A stretch of 64,000 bases of DNA, taken from positions 62,001 through 126,000 of the forward strand of contig JBGTNL010000019.1 in NCBI GenBank assembly GCA_041743085.1, given 5' to 3'. Numbering within the stretch: position 1 is the stretch's first letter; every line of letters begins with the position of its first letter. This DNA comes from JAFMPW01 sp041743085. Lineage in GTDB: Bacteria; Bacteroidota; Bacteroidia; Flavobacteriales; Flavobacteriaceae. Position numbers and translations under genes: made by a program. Shown piece after piece: positions 37,577 to 47,275 of this stretch. The notes under the pieces were generated by a model. It was given only the letters and a program-made list of their open reading frames with translations. It made no database searches and had not been told where the DNA came from.

Positions 37577-37900
37577 ATGGGGGATAAAGGATCTGAACAA
37601 TCGCAAGATTCCATTAAAAAAGCTCAATTGCTAATAGCCAAGCTGTCCGGTATAAGCCATATTTCCAGTAAAAGAATGTTCGGGGGACACGGGATCTTCC
37701 ATAATGGCAGAATGTTCGGAATGGTCGATTCTAAAGGACAAGCCTTCCTAAAAACAGATGCCACCAACAAGTCGGAGTTCGAAAAAAAGGGAGCACAACA
37801 ACACAGTAGGATGCCCTACTTCGGCATTCCTAAAGACGTATGGAACCAACCTGAAGAACTTCTCAAATGGGCGCATAAATCGATCGAAATTTCAAAGTAA
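37577..37900 (+). CDS. TfoX N-terminal domain protein
   Basis: The start at 37577 (MGDKGSEQSQDSIKKAQ) leaves 107 residues of TfoX-N fold (ISSKRMFGGHGIFHNGRMFG, then AQQHSRMPYFGIP). The longer frame runs into the previous gene. TfoX/Sxy relatives act in competence in Gammaproteobacteria; the stand-alone N-domain in Bacteroidota has no settled role. Confidence 0.85.
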   Translation: MGDKGSEQSQDSIKKAQLLIAKLSGISHISSKRMFGGHGIFHNGRMFGMVDSKGQAFLKTDATNKSEFEKKGAQQHSRMPYFGIPKDVWNQPEELLKWAHKSIEISK

Positions 37901-37928
37901 CATCTTGCAAATCCCGCATGGCCCATTT

Positions 37929-38669
37929 CTAATCTTTTTTTGGATTCCTGGGCAATACTTCTTCCGGAAACGGGAAAATAATGGTTGAGTTCTTTTCTGC
38001 AGCAATATGCGATAAGGTTTGATAGAGCCGTAGTTTTATGGCAGACGGAGATTGGTCTATTAGCTTCCCTGCCTCCAACAGTTTCCTGGCCGCCTGTTCT
38101 TCAGCCAAGGCCAGAATGATCCTGGCCCTCCTCGAGCGTTCTGCTTCGGCCTGGTTCGCCATCATTCGTCTCATATTCTCCGGCAACTGAATATCCTTTA
38201 TTTTAACATCTATAATTTCGATTCCCCACTGAATAGTCTCCAGCTCTACAATTTGCTTTATATTTTTACCCATTTCCTCCCGCTTACTCAATATGGTGTC
38301 CAATTCCACCTTCCCGCATACATCCCTTAAGGCCGCCTGGGATAACTGGGTGATGGCGAATTTATACTCCTCCACTTCCAGTACCGCTTTTTCGGGATTA
38401 TCTATCTTGAAGAATACCACTCCATCTATACTGCACGGCACATTGTCCTCGGTCATTACTTCCTGAGATACGATATTAATGGTAATAACGCGGATATCCA
38501 CGATCTGTATGGTTTCCACGAGTGGAATAATCCATCTGAATCCTGGTTGCAGGGTTTTAACATATTTTCCAAACCTGAATTTTAAGGCCCTTTTATATTC
38601 AAAAATAATACGGATTCCGGCCAGTAAGATCAGCCCTACTAAAATTCCTATAAATAATGGTGGGTTCAT
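37929..38669 (-). CDS. Slipin / SPFH-domain membrane protein
   Basis: I use the ATG at 38669; the frame extends to a TTG at 38684. This 246-residue protein has one N-terminal membrane helix (PPLFIGILVGLILLAGIRII). It is followed by an SPFH/band 7 domain (RFGKYVKTLQPGFRWIIPLV, EDNVPCSIDGVVFFKI, and a helical NQAEAERSRRARIILALAEE). Slipins form membrane microdomains, often with an NfeD partner; no NfeD gene is adjacent. Confidence 0.9.
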   Translation of the reverse strand: MNPPLFIGILVGLILLAGIRIIFEYKRALKFRFGKYVKTLQPGFRWIIPLVETIQIVDIRVITINIVSQEVMTEDNVPCSIDGVVFFKIDNPEKAVLEVEEYKFAITQLSQAALRDVCGKVELDTILSKREEMGKNIKQIVELETIQWGIEIIDVKIKDIQLPENMRRMMANQAEAERSRRARIILALAEEQAARKLLEAGKLIDQSPSAIKLRLYQTLSHIAAEKNSTIIFPFPEEVLPRNPKKD

Positions 38670-38984
38670 AGCGGTATGCCTCAATATTATTAATTAGCAA
38701 TGACACAAGATAATTGGCAAAAGAGCCGTATTAAATCACAAGGCGCACACTTTTAACCCTTCCATTATCGATTTCGAAATGAATGCGACTGCTCTTTTTA
38801 TCCCGGGTCTATGGGTTCTTTTTAAAGTTACGAAAATTTAGAAGGGGGTCAAAAAAATAACACCCCAATCTTTGGTCGACATTTATATCTTTGAAAGGTT
38901 GGAATTCGCAAATCCCTTAAAAAAACCCTGACCCGGTAGGTACCGGGGTCAGGGTTTTTATAAACTGATGCTCAATTGGGCTTT
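38670..38984. other. Intergenic region
   Basis: Apart from the terminator at 38921 and a rightward TATCTTTG core at 38886-38893 with no downstream gene, I see nothing. Confidence 0.4.
38921..38959 (-). terminator. Intrinsic terminator of the spondin-like gene
   Basis: AAAAACCCTGACCCGGTA (38921-38938) pairs with TACCGGGGTCAGGGTTTTT (38941-38959) with one bulged base. On the minus strand a T run follows the stem. It is 26 bases past the stop of the leftward gene. Confidence 0.8.
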
Positions 38985-40433
38985 TTACGAACTTGGGGAA
39001 TTCGTTATCGTAATTTTTATGACACTATTTGTTGCCGGTACATTCTCTTGTGCGGAATGGTCAATTAACCGGACATTGGTGTCCGGATCAGCATCGCCCG
39101 CATCTCCCCCGCTTTGTCTTATGACCTGAAACAAACCTGCTCCCGGATATTCATCCGCTTCAGTCCCCGCATCATATAGGAATACTTGATTGGTGATATC
39201 GCCAGATATGGGTTGCCCATTTTCGAAAAGTGGTATCCCGTTAGGGGGAAAGGCATAAAACCAGTCATTACTCTGTACGAACATAGTTGCAAGCGAAAGA
39301 TTGTCACCGTCCGAACCGATACAGACAAACTGAAAGCTTCCGCCGGGGCCAATTGCTCCCGGACCAGCCGCTCCAAGGCCGGTATCAAAAGCGTCCGAGA
39401 AATTGACGCCAGTTTTGGCGGCTAAGGATGCTGCCAGCATTGTTGGGACCCCGTCCTCTGCTACAGCCTCCAGGCCTTCCCCAAAATCCGCTGTATTGAT
39501 CTGATAAATGGGTTGAATTCCTTGTTCGTGGATTGCCCAGGCACCGGGTGAAAGTGGCACTATAAGACCGGTGACTGCTTGGGTATCCATAAGCAATGCT
39601 TCAGGAAACCCGTCTTCGGCTATATTCTCAACACCTTCAGCGCTGCCAACAAGGCCGGCACCGGCGGCAGCCTCTCCCTCTACAAAAAATGGCGATGGCG
39701 CAGTATGAACAGCGTAAACTCCCGGTGACATAGGTACGGGTGCGGTTGTACCAACTCCCTGTCCGGGAGTTGCAATAGTCATGGCATCCGAAACATTTTC
39801 AATTCGAACTTTAAACCTGGCCGGACCCGTATTTTCAATTGTTACCTTAATAACCTCATTATTGGCAGGTATAACATTGCCAAAGGAATCCGTACCTACA
39901 ACTTCGGTTACCACTCCGTTTTCATCGGTTCCCTGATCTTCGGCCATAGGATCCTGTTGTGGCTTTTGATTGGGTCCTCCGGTTTCCTCATTCACCTCTG
40001 TTCCCGAATCCCACAAAAGTACCTGGTCCGTTACATCTTCCGGACCACCACTCCCGATAGGATCGCCGTTGGAGTCATACAGCGCAATGCCTTCTTCGCC
40101 GGGTGCAAAAAATAAATCATTGGATTGCACAAACATGGTTACAAAAGATAGCCGCGTGCCTCCGTCATTTGGAAGAACCACGGGACCGGCGTCAACACTG
40201 AACTCATAGGCATCCCCGGGGAATATTGGGGCCGGGTCAGTTCCTCCGACAGGGGTTGTAAAAGCACCTGACTGAAAAATAGGCTGTGGTGTTACTACAT
40301 TTTCGATGATAACGGTAAAATTGGCTTTGCCCCCATCACCGTTAACATCGTCATTATTGCTCTCGGAGCAACTTACAAATGCTAAAAATGCTGCACCAAA
40401 CAGCATCGAATAAAAAAATGTGTTCTTTTTCAT
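38985..40433 (-). CDS. Lipoprotein with two spondin-like domains
   Basis: This 482-residue protein has a lipobox (FLAFVSCSES). Two similar halves each carry a spondin-type block: FVTMFVQSNDLFFAPGEEGI with DVTDQVLLWDSGTEVNEETG in the first, and LATMFVQSNDWFYAFPPNGI with DITNQVFLYDAGTEADEYPG in the second. Between them lie two shorter copies of a Gly/Pro/Ala-rich unit (PLSPGAWAIHEQGI and related). The protein is probably surface-exposed; its ligand is unknown. It has its own terminator. Confidence 0.85.
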   Translation of the reverse strand: MKKNTFFYSMLFGAAFLAFVSCSESNNDDVNGDGGKANFTVIIENVVTPQPIFQSGAFTTPVGGTDPAPIFPGDAYEFSVDAGPVVLPNDGGTRLSFVTMFVQSNDLFFAPGEEGIALYDSNGDPIGSGGPEDVTDQVLLWDSGTEVNEETGGPNQKPQQDPMAEDQGTDENGVVTEVVGTDSFGNVIPANNEVIKVTIENTGPARFKVRIENVSDAMTIATPGQGVGTTAPVPMSPGVYAVHTAPSPFFVEGEAAAGAGLVGSAEGVENIAEDGFPEALLMDTQAVTGLIVPLSPGAWAIHEQGIQPIYQINTADFGEGLEAVAEDGVPTMLAASLAAKTGVNFSDAFDTGLGAAGPGAIGPGGSFQFVCIGSDGDNLSLATMFVQSNDWFYAFPPNGIPLFENGQPISGDITNQVFLYDAGTEADEYPGAGLFQVIRQSGGDAGDADPDTNVRLIDHSAQENVPATNSVIKITITNSPSS

Positions 40434-40760
40434 ACTAATTTTTTTTGATTATGTTATGTAATACTAAGTCGTAATGAAACTGAACCCTTACAACAATGAT
40501 GGTATAAGATGATGGTTCCGTCCAAATACATGTCCATAGGTAGAAATTCTAGTAGATAAAATTTAGTGCTAACGCATTAATTACTAACCCGATCCTCAAT
40601 ATGTTGGAAGTGCCAGACAAGCACCCTGCTTCTACAATAATTGTTTGTATCTTTATACAGCTCCATCCTCTCACTTGCCTCTAAACTGCACTATTTTTCT
40701 TTGGTAGATTACGAAATAGAATACCTTGTAATGTATTATCCAATAACTAACGCGTAACCA
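40434..40760. other. Intergenic region between divergent genes
   Basis: I see no gene, repeat or clear promoter core here. Confidence 0.4.
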
Positions 40761-41120
40761 ATGAAAGTACTAAACTCCAAAATTCACGGAATAATTGATT
40801 ATTTAGTGGTGATCTTCCTTGCGGCGGCGCCCACTTTATTCAATCTGCCCGAAATCACTGCTTGCTTTACCTATATTCTTGCAGGGATACATCTTACCCT
40901 AACCTTATTAACCGCTTTTGAGGTTGGTCTTATTAAGGTAATTCCCTTTCGGCTGCACGGGTGGATTGAACTTATCGTTTCAGTAGCGTTGATCGGGGTA
41001 GCATTTTACCTGGGTGGAAGGGAAGGAGATCTGGCTCGAAATTTCTATTTGGGTTTTGCCATTGCCGTATTTATTACCTGGCTCTTAACGGATTACAACG
41101 ATAAGAGCAGTTCTGCATAA
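40761..41120 (+). CDS. Small four-helix membrane protein (SPW-repeat-like)
   Basis: This 119-residue protein has four hydrophobic segments and an internal duplication: KIHGIIDYLVVIFLAAAPTL in the first half and RLHGWIELIVSVALIGVAFY in the second. This resembles SPW-type repeats, but the match is loose. Its function is unknown. It stands alone. Confidence 0.75.
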   Translation: MKVLNSKIHGIIDYLVVIFLAAAPTLFNLPEITACFTYILAGIHLTLTLLTAFEVGLIKVIPFRLHGWIELIVSVALIGVAFYLGGREGDLARNFYLGFAIAVFITWLLTDYNDKSSSA

Positions 41121-41180
41121 TTGAAAATTGTTTGATTAAATCAATGCGGGTTCCCAAGAATAGGCTAATATTTCTAAGGA

Positions 41181-42440
41181 TCATCGGGCGGAAAGGGTTT
41201 TCATGGCTGCAATAAACGCATCTAATTCTTTTTCTGTAGTGTACACGTTGGGTGTAATCCTGCAGCCCTGTACATTGGCATAATCAATGGCCACAGTGAA
41301 GACACGAAATTCATCCATCAGGGTCTTTGCCAGATCTGCAGGTTTCATATGCGTTATCCCTACGTTGGCGATTCCACATGCCCTGTTGGTGTCTGCAGGA
41401 GTATTAATGACCACGTTTTTTACCTCTCTAAGCTGGTCTGTCCAATACCGCTGCAAATGCCGCATCCTGTTTTCCTTGCGATCAATACCGATAATCTCCA
41501 GATAATCCATAGCATCATCGATCGCCAAATCCGTATGAACAGGATGGGTCCCCGTATGGTTGAGTCTATAAATATCCTCCGGATCGTCTGTTTCATCAGC
41601 CAATAAAGGCCATATTCCAGGAACGTTCTTTTTAGCAACATACAGCAGCCCGGCACCTAAGGGAGTACTGAGCCATTTATGGAGGCTGGATCCGTAGTAG
41701 TCACAATTCAGTTCTCCTATATTAACTTTAATATGCCCCACGCAATGGGCACCATCTACCATCACTTCTACTCCATAATTGTGGGCCATATTGCAGATCT
41801 TTCGAACCGGCAGGATCTGCCCCGTTATGTTGATCATGTGGCAGACCATCATCAGCCTGGACCTGGGGGTGATTTGTGACTCGTAAAGCGATATAATTTC
41901 TTCATCGGACATGGGGTGATTGGGAATAGAGATCACCTTGTTTACTACGCCATACCGCTCTCCGACCAACTCAAAGTGATCGCGCATGGATCCATAATCC
42001 TGCTCGGCAAATATGGCTTCGTCCCCTGCCTTCCAGGGGTAACCCCCTATAACTAAATCCAGGGATTCCGTGGTGTTCCTGGTAATGATCAACTCATCTT
42101 CTCCACAACCCACCAGATCGGCCAAACGTGCAGCGATACGTTTTTTATTGTCCCATTGCACCGTTCGCATATAATAGGATCCCTCATAGTTGACCCTTTT
42201 TACGTGTTCCAGGAACTTATTTAAGACAGGTTGAGGCGCTATATTGTAATACCCGTTTTCCAAATTGATATAAGCGGGTTTCAGGGCATAGTCCGCTCTA
42301 ATTCGGTCCCAGAAGTCTTCATCATTATCGAACTCATAGGAATTTGGAATGACTATTTGCCGCGCCTGAAGCGTATATGGCAAAAATGGTGTTATTGCTG
42401 CTAACTGCCCTATCTGTCTTAAGAATATCCGTTTTTTCAT
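41181..42440 (-). CDS. Class V aminotransferase-family PLP enzyme
   Basis: This 419-residue PLP enzyme resembles the isopenicillin-N epimerase/cysteine-desulfurase-like group. Conserved features are NTTESLDLVI, VMVDGAHCVG and the Schiff-base lysine K255 in GSSLHKWLSTPLGAG. The N-terminus (KKRIFLRQIGQLAAITPFLP) looks like a signal of the Tat-related type, although the twin arginine is not exact. It is divergent from RidA and a second PLP enzyme. The substrate is likely an amino acid or derivative. Confidence 0.88.
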   Translation of the reverse strand: MKKRIFLRQIGQLAAITPFLPYTLQARQIVIPNSYEFDNDEDFWDRIRADYALKPAYINLENGYYNIAPQPVLNKFLEHVKRVNYEGSYYMRTVQWDNKKRIAARLADLVGCGEDELIITRNTTESLDLVIGGYPWKAGDEAIFAEQDYGSMRDHFELVGERYGVVNKVISIPNHPMSDEEIISLYESQITPRSRLMMVCHMINITGQILPVRKICNMAHNYGVEVMVDGAHCVGHIKVNIGELNCDYYGSSLHKWLSTPLGAGLLYVAKKNVPGIWPLLADETDDPEDIYRLNHTGTHPVHTDLAIDDAMDYLEIIGIDRKENRMRHLQRYWTDQLREVKNVVINTPADTNRACGIANVGITHMKPADLAKTLMDEFRVFTVAIDYANVQGCRITPNVYTTEKELDAFIAAMKTLSAR

Positions 42441-42466
42441 ACCCTGGTCTTTCCCTTACAAGGTAA

Positions 42467-42474
42467 CAAAAATA
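42467..42474 (-). promoter_or_regulatory. Candidate TAnnTTTG promoter core for the aminotransferase gene
   Basis: The minus strand reads TATTTTTG 27 bases before the start codon, an exact match to the Bacteroidota -7 consensus. I could not assign a clear -33 element. Confidence 0.45.
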
Positions 42475-42580
42475 GTACTGTGGCACCCTCCTATTTTAAA
42501 TTCCTGATTTTAAAGTTTTTTCCATCAAATTCAAATATGCTATATTTAATGAATGATATCCCATAAACAAATGGAATAAA

Positions 42581-43045
42581 ATGAGTGGTGCGCTCACACA
42601 GCGAATTAAGGAATTGGGACTGGTATTGCCCCCTGCTCCACCGCCCGCCGGCGTGTACAAACCCGTTCTTGTGGTCGATAAATTTTTGTACGTCTCCGGC
42701 CAGGGACCTATGCAGAATGATGGCACCTATATGACGGGAAAAGTCGGTGAGGACCTTACGCTTGAACAGGCAAAACGAGGTGCCCGGCAGGTAGCATTGA
42801 CCATGCTTTCTACGATACAAACCCATTTTGGGGACCTCGACAAAATTAAAAGGGTGGTGAAGGTCCTGGGGATGGTGAATTGCACTCCCGATTTTGGTCA
42901 ACAACCCCTGGTTATCAATGGGTTTAGTGAACTCATGGCAGAGGTGTTTGGGGCAGACGACGGTATTGGCGTACGTAGTGCTGTGGGAATGATGTTGCCC
43001 GGTAATATCCCTGTTGAAATAGAAGCCATGTTCGAACTCCACTAA
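42581..43045 (+). CDS. RidA-family protein
   Basis: This 154-residue protein fits the RidA/YjgF fold (FLYVSGQGPMQNDGTYMTGK, KRVVKVLGMVNCTPDFGQQP, and IGVRSAVGMMLPGNIPVEIE near the end). RidA proteins hydrolyse reactive enamines/imines released by PLP enzymes. It lies 13 bases upstream of a PLP-dependent racemase/aldolase gene and divergent from a PLP aminotransferase-type gene, which fits that role. Confidence 0.9.
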   Translation: MSGALTQRIKELGLVLPPAPPPAGVYKPVLVVDKFLYVSGQGPMQNDGTYMTGKVGEDLTLEQAKRGARQVALTMLSTIQTHFGDLDKIKRVVKVLGMVNCTPDFGQQPLVINGFSELMAEVFGADDGIGVRSAVGMMLPGNIPVEIEAMFELH

Positions 43046-43057
43046 TAAGCAGGTCTT

Positions 43058-44158
43058 ATGAATAACCGGCCATGGTACCTTCTTAAAAATCCCGAAGATA
43101 TAGTTTCTCCCTCCTTACTGGTCTATCCGGAGCGGATACAAAAGAATATAGCCGCCATGATAGGCACGATCGGTCATGTGGATCGACTTCGTCCCCATAT
43201 CAAAACCCACAAAACCGCCGAAATTATCGGCATGCAGCAGGCCATGGGTATCCAAAAATTCAAATGTGCCACTATTTCGGAAGCTGCTTTGTTGGGAAGT
43301 TGTGAGGCAGAAGATATTTTACTTGCCATACAACCCGTGGGTGCCAATGTAAAACGATTTTTTGATTTGTTGGAAGCCTATCCTAAATCTACCTTCACCA
43401 CTATTGTTGATAATACCTATAGTGTTCATGAGATTTCCCAAATGGCGAAAATAAGGAATACAAAGGTGGGCCTTTACCTGGACCTGAATACAGGGATGGA
43501 TCGCACGGGGATCGTTCCGGACGAAGACGCAATAGGGGTGTTCAAATTGATTAATGATGATCCCTGGGTGACTGCCAAAGGATTACATGCATACGACGGT
43601 CACATTAGAAATATGGATTTCAGGGAACGTAAGGTAGCCTGTGATGCTGCCTTTGAACCGGTTCTTCAATTAAAAGGCGAGTTGGAAGGACAGGGAATAC
43701 CCGTTATAAATATCATAGCGGGCGGATCTCCTACTTTTCCCGTTCATGCCAAAAGAAAAGAAGTGGAGGCCAGTCCGGGCACAACACTGTTATGGGACGA
43801 ACGTTATAATACTTCTTTTCCGGATATGGAATTTGTGCCGGCAGCCGTAGTATTGACGAGAATTATAAGTAAACCACAATCAGACCTGGTGTGTCTGGAT
43901 CTGGGTCATAAATCGATTGCCCCGGAGATGGAATTCCCGCGGGCTAAAATCTTCGGAATGGAAGAATGCGAGCAAGTGGTCCAAAGTGAGGAACACCTCG
44001 TTCTAAAGTGTCCTGAAAACAACAAGTTTATGGTGGGAGATGTTTTATATGCCATCCCTATGCACATCTGCCCGACAGTAGCAAAATATCCTGAGCTTTT
44101 GACAGTCGAAAACAGGGTGTTAACGGGCTCGTGGAAAGTTGCTGCAAGGGATCACTAA
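43058..44158 (+). CDS. D-threonine aldolase-like PLP enzyme (alanine-racemase N-terminal fold)
   Basis: This 366-residue protein carries the fold-type III PLP motif RLRPHIKTHKTAE (Lys49) and a second conserved block (AGGSPTFPVHAKR). The C-terminal domain has the HICPTVAKYP metal-site motif of D-threonine aldolases/D-serine dehydratases. It probably acts on a D-3-hydroxyamino acid. It is in one transcript with RidA. Confidence 0.9.
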   Translation: MNNRPWYLLKNPEDIVSPSLLVYPERIQKNIAAMIGTIGHVDRLRPHIKTHKTAEIIGMQQAMGIQKFKCATISEAALLGSCEAEDILLAIQPVGANVKRFFDLLEAYPKSTFTTIVDNTYSVHEISQMAKIRNTKVGLYLDLNTGMDRTGIVPDEDAIGVFKLINDDPWVTAKGLHAYDGHIRNMDFRERKVACDAAFEPVLQLKGELEGQGIPVINIIAGGSPTFPVHAKRKEVEASPGTTLLWDERYNTSFPDMEFVPAAVVLTRIISKPQSDLVCLDLGHKSIAPEMEFPRAKIFGMEECEQVVQSEEHLVLKCPENNKFMVGDVLYAIPMHICPTVAKYPELLTVENRVLTGSWKVAARDH

Positions 44159-44252
44159 GGGAAATGAGATACACACCCTTTATCGATTTTAACAGCAAAT
44201 TAAGCCCTCATGGCAAGGTATTTGCTACCTTTATCCCTGCAAAATATCCGCT

Positions 44253-44900
44253 ATGAAACTGGTAGTGCCCTTTATTTGTTTCTTTCTGTTATCCTTTCTG
44301 GGTATGGCCCAGGCGGACACACCTAAAACAAAGCCTTTAAAAATTGAGGCGGAAAACAACCTGGATCTTAAGAGCAATCCCAATCAGGGAACAGTGCTGA
44401 ATATACCCTCAGTATTTGACAAAAAACCCAATGTGAATCTCAAAGATTCACTTACCGCAAGAAATGTAAAAATGTTGCCGGATTCTGAATTGAAACAGGC
44501 CGGTCACGATATGAAAATATATCCTAAAGTTGGCGAACTGGAGAAAGGGAGTTCGGACAAACACTTTGGGGATATGTATTTGGGTGATGTAAAGACGGGG
44601 GGTAAATTTGTGGGTATTGTTTGCAGGGATCATGAGTATGTGGATGGGGATCGGGTAAAAATCTATGCGAACGGAAACGTCGTTGATCCCAATATTCTGT
44701 TAACCGGAAGTTTTAAGGGCATAAACCTCAACCTGGAAAAAGGTTTTAACCGTCTCGATTTTGAAGCATTGAACCAGGGATCCTCGGGTCCGAATACTGC
44801 ACAGGTAGATGTTTACGACGATAAAGGCCAGTTGATCTACTCCAACAAATGGTTGCTCTCTACAGGTTCAAAGGCTTCTTTGATTGTTGTGAAGGAATAA
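44253..44900 (+). CDS. Secreted protein of unknown function
   Basis: This 215-residue protein has a signal peptide (PFICFFLLSFLGMAQADT). The rest lacks recognisable motifs; the C-terminal half looks beta-rich (VKIYANGNVVDPNILLTG, AQVDVYDDKGQLIYSNKW). A TACCTTTA core at 44226-44233, one base off the -7 consensus, may be its promoter. Confidence 0.7.
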   Translation: MKLVVPFICFFLLSFLGMAQADTPKTKPLKIEAENNLDLKSNPNQGTVLNIPSVFDKKPNVNLKDSLTARNVKMLPDSELKQAGHDMKIYPKVGELEKGSSDKHFGDMYLGDVKTGGKFVGIVCRDHEYVDGDRVKIYANGNVVDPNILLTGSFKGINLNLEKGFNRLDFEALNQGSSGPNTAQVDVYDDKGQLIYSNKWLLSTGSKASLIVVKE

Positions 44901-44970
44901 ATTTCAGTAAACGGCAGGCAGTAAAAGATAGAACGCGTAGACCAAATTCCAATTTGGAATAAAGTATTTG

Positions 44971-44996
44971 GATTCCCGCTTTTGCGGGAATGACAT
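44971..44996. repeat. REP-like hairpin
   Basis: TTCCCGC pairs with GCGGGAA around TTTT inside a GATTCCCGC...GAATGAC unit, a type of small palindromic repeat scattered in many genomes. It is in the 179-bp gap between convergent genes, next to an AATTCCAATTTGGAAT palindrome. Confidence 0.5.
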
Positions 44997-45007
44997 TTCA
45001 TAGGAAA

Positions 45008-45045
45008 CCCCTAGGCAAAGCCATAGGGGAATTACTTAGATTAAA
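45008..45045 (+). other. Conserved hairpin with 3' flank, copy 2
   Basis: CCCCTA pairs with TAGGGG around a 10-base loop, followed by AATTACTTAGATTAAA. It matches the element at 31335 in all dimensions, with one compensatory pair change. Confidence 0.5.
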
Positions 45046-45079
45046 CCATGTTACATTTTCACATTAAATAATTGCATGA

Positions 45080-47275
45080 TCATTTTCGCGCCCCGGGTCT
45101 ATACGTCTCCTTCGCCCTTTTCATAACATCCGTTTTATAATAGGCAACCTCCTTAAACTCCATATCGGCATATCGCTGTGCCTGGTCGTCAAAATGCGGC
45201 GAATCCGGATCACCGCTTTGACCTCCTGCCAGGATGCTTTTTGCCCTCACTTTTTCTCCGAACTCCACCACAGCTACAAAGCTGTTACCTCGTGTTCCGT
45301 ACATCTTCCTGGTATTGTTCCCGTACCTGGCACCGTAAGCCGACAAAGCACCCCATCTGCCAGAGGCAAATCCGATAGGGATACTCGGTTTGCTGTCATC
45401 AAAAGGTTGGCGAATCTCCCCGTTAATTCGCTGATACCTATTTACTTCACCCCAGGGCATTTCCCAAGTCCCAAAATCATCTTTTAGTGTACTGATGACC
45501 TCTTCAAAAATCCGTAACCTTTCCGCGTAAGGCGATTTTGTTCCAAAGTAAGTTATGGCGTCCATATCGCTCATCCCGGAAGGGAGATTCCCTTTTCTGC
45601 CGTAGAGCGTGCCGTAGTAATGTGCCAAGGTCATAGCTACGGATTCTTTGGAGGTTCTATAGTTCCAACTTTCAAGTATTTTAATGGCTTCCCCAAGTTC
45701 AGGGTTTTTGTCGTCATGCTTATGATATGCTTCTACCAAACCAGGTATCAAAGATTTAAAAGCCGGCAGATAAGGGTCATGGGCCAATTTTATCAAACTA
45801 TCCACATTATAACCGCTTTTTCCCTTTAACAAACTTATGGCATGCACTCCCCTGAAATTTTCCTGGTCTGCGGACATGTAATTGGGATAATTTTCCTTTT
45901 TGGGGCTGAACTCCAAGGCGGCCGTGTACGGGGTGGAATTGCAATTCTGTAGCCACCCGTTCTCAGGATTCAACAGCAAAATATTCTCGTCCACAGTATG
46001 CAGCCCTTTCCAGTCCGTTTTAGGATTGCTGCCGTCTACAGGTTTTGAATAGTCATAAACGGTCTCTCTGACGGGTACAAAATTCCCATGGAAATAGGCA
46101 ATATTCCCCTCTGCATCCGCATAAACCGTATTGTTTGAGGAATTGGTCCGGATATCCATCATTTTCCGGAATCCTTTATAGCCGTCCTGTTTGGTGCGGA
46201 TGTAAGACTGTTCCAACGCCTTAACCGGCTCCCACATCATTGCGGAAGCAACCGCCCTGTCCCCGTTCTTATGTGTTACGGGCCCGTGATGTGTGCGGAA
46301 CAGTGGAAAGATCTTTTCTTTTAGTTGATCCCCCTCTTTGTATTTTAAGGTTACCTCAGAAGTTTCAACAGGCCGCAATTCTTCCCCATACCGGTACTTC
46401 AATGCCCCGTCTATCTCAAAAATTGTTTCCTCAAATTCATCCATGACATCCGTATAGGTAGAAGTATGCATCCACCCGGTTTTCTCATTGAAACCCTGGT
46501 AGACAAAAAATTGTCCCCAGGTAACCGCACCATAGGCATTCAGGCCTTCCTCGCTGACCATATGCACTTCTCCCCTGAAGTAGAAGGAGGTGTGCGGATT
46601 AATAAGCAGCATGGCATTACCGGATTGGGTAAGTTTTCCGGAAATGGCAATGCCATTGGATCCCTGTGGTTCCTGTTCTGTTTTCTTTTTTTTGCGTTCA
46701 AGCTCGAGCGATTTTGGAAATTCTATCCCCTCTTCATAAAATGCCTGAATTTTATCCGTGCTGATCCTTTCAATATCCCCACCTATGGAACCCTCACTAA
46801 AATACATAGGCATCCAGGGCTCAAAATGAGTCAGCAACAGTGGGTTCGCCTCGGAATGTACATGCAGGTAATAATTGATCCCATCCGCAAAGGCACCGCA
46901 AAGTTTTTTTAGCCAATCCGGGCTTTTTTCGTAATTGGCCATAGCTTCTTCCCTGCTCATAAACATTCGCGCCCGAAGGTCACTGTACAGGGCTTCTTCG
47001 CCCTCAACCTCGGCCAGTCTGCCAATAGCCCATATATAATTTTGTTCCACCCGGTTAAAATCGTCCTCACACTGCGCATAAAGCAGTCCGAATACCGCAT
47101 CCGCATCGGTCTTCCCGTAGACATGTGGCACTCCAAAATCATCCCGGATAATCGTCGTGTTATCGACATGGCGCTGCCAGCGATCCAGGTCATTTCGAGT
47201 TTGAGCCTCCGCCCTGCATAAGATCACAGTACTGCTAATAAATGTCAGGATAAGTGTTATTAATAGCTGCCTCAT
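45080..47275 (-). CDS. Penicillin-acylase-family N-terminal nucleophile hydrolase
   Basis: This 731-residue precursor has a signal peptide (LLITLILTFISSTVILCRAEA). The pattern fits penicillin/acyl-homoserine-lactone acylases: an alpha part starting TTIIRDDFGVPHVYG, a spacer, then QGSNGIAIS where Ser206 would be the nucleophile exposed by cleavage after Gly205, and LINPHTSFYF downstream. It is likely a periplasmic amidase for acylated small molecules; quorum quenching is only a possibility. A MITE lies 26 bases upstream of the start codon. Confidence 0.9.
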   Translation of the reverse strand: MRQLLITLILTFISSTVILCRAEAQTRNDLDRWQRHVDNTTIIRDDFGVPHVYGKTDADAVFGLLYAQCEDDFNRVEQNYIWAIGRLAEVEGEEALYSDLRARMFMSREEAMANYEKSPDWLKKLCGAFADGINYYLHVHSEANPLLLTHFEPWMPMYFSEGSIGGDIERISTDKIQAFYEEGIEFPKSLELERKKKKTEQEPQGSNGIAISGKLTQSGNAMLLINPHTSFYFRGEVHMVSEEGLNAYGAVTWGQFFVYQGFNEKTGWMHTSTYTDVMDEFEETIFEIDGALKYRYGEELRPVETSEVTLKYKEGDQLKEKIFPLFRTHHGPVTHKNGDRAVASAMMWEPVKALEQSYIRTKQDGYKGFRKMMDIRTNSSNNTVYADAEGNIAYFHGNFVPVRETVYDYSKPVDGSNPKTDWKGLHTVDENILLLNPENGWLQNCNSTPYTAALEFSPKKENYPNYMSADQENFRGVHAISLLKGKSGYNVDSLIKLAHDPYLPAFKSLIPGLVEAYHKHDDKNPELGEAIKILESWNYRTSKESVAMTLAHYYGTLYGRKGNLPSGMSDMDAITYFGTKSPYAERLRIFEEVISTLKDDFGTWEMPWGEVNRYQRINGEIRQPFDDSKPSIPIGFASGRWGALSAYGARYGNNTRKMYGTRGNSFVAVVEFGEKVRAKSILAGGQSGDPDSPHFDDQAQRYADMEFKEVAYYKTDVMKRAKETYRPGARK

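Noticed and set aside
42481..42500. TGGCAC upstream of RidA as a sigma-54 promoter
   Set aside because: No TTGC-like -12 element at the right distance.
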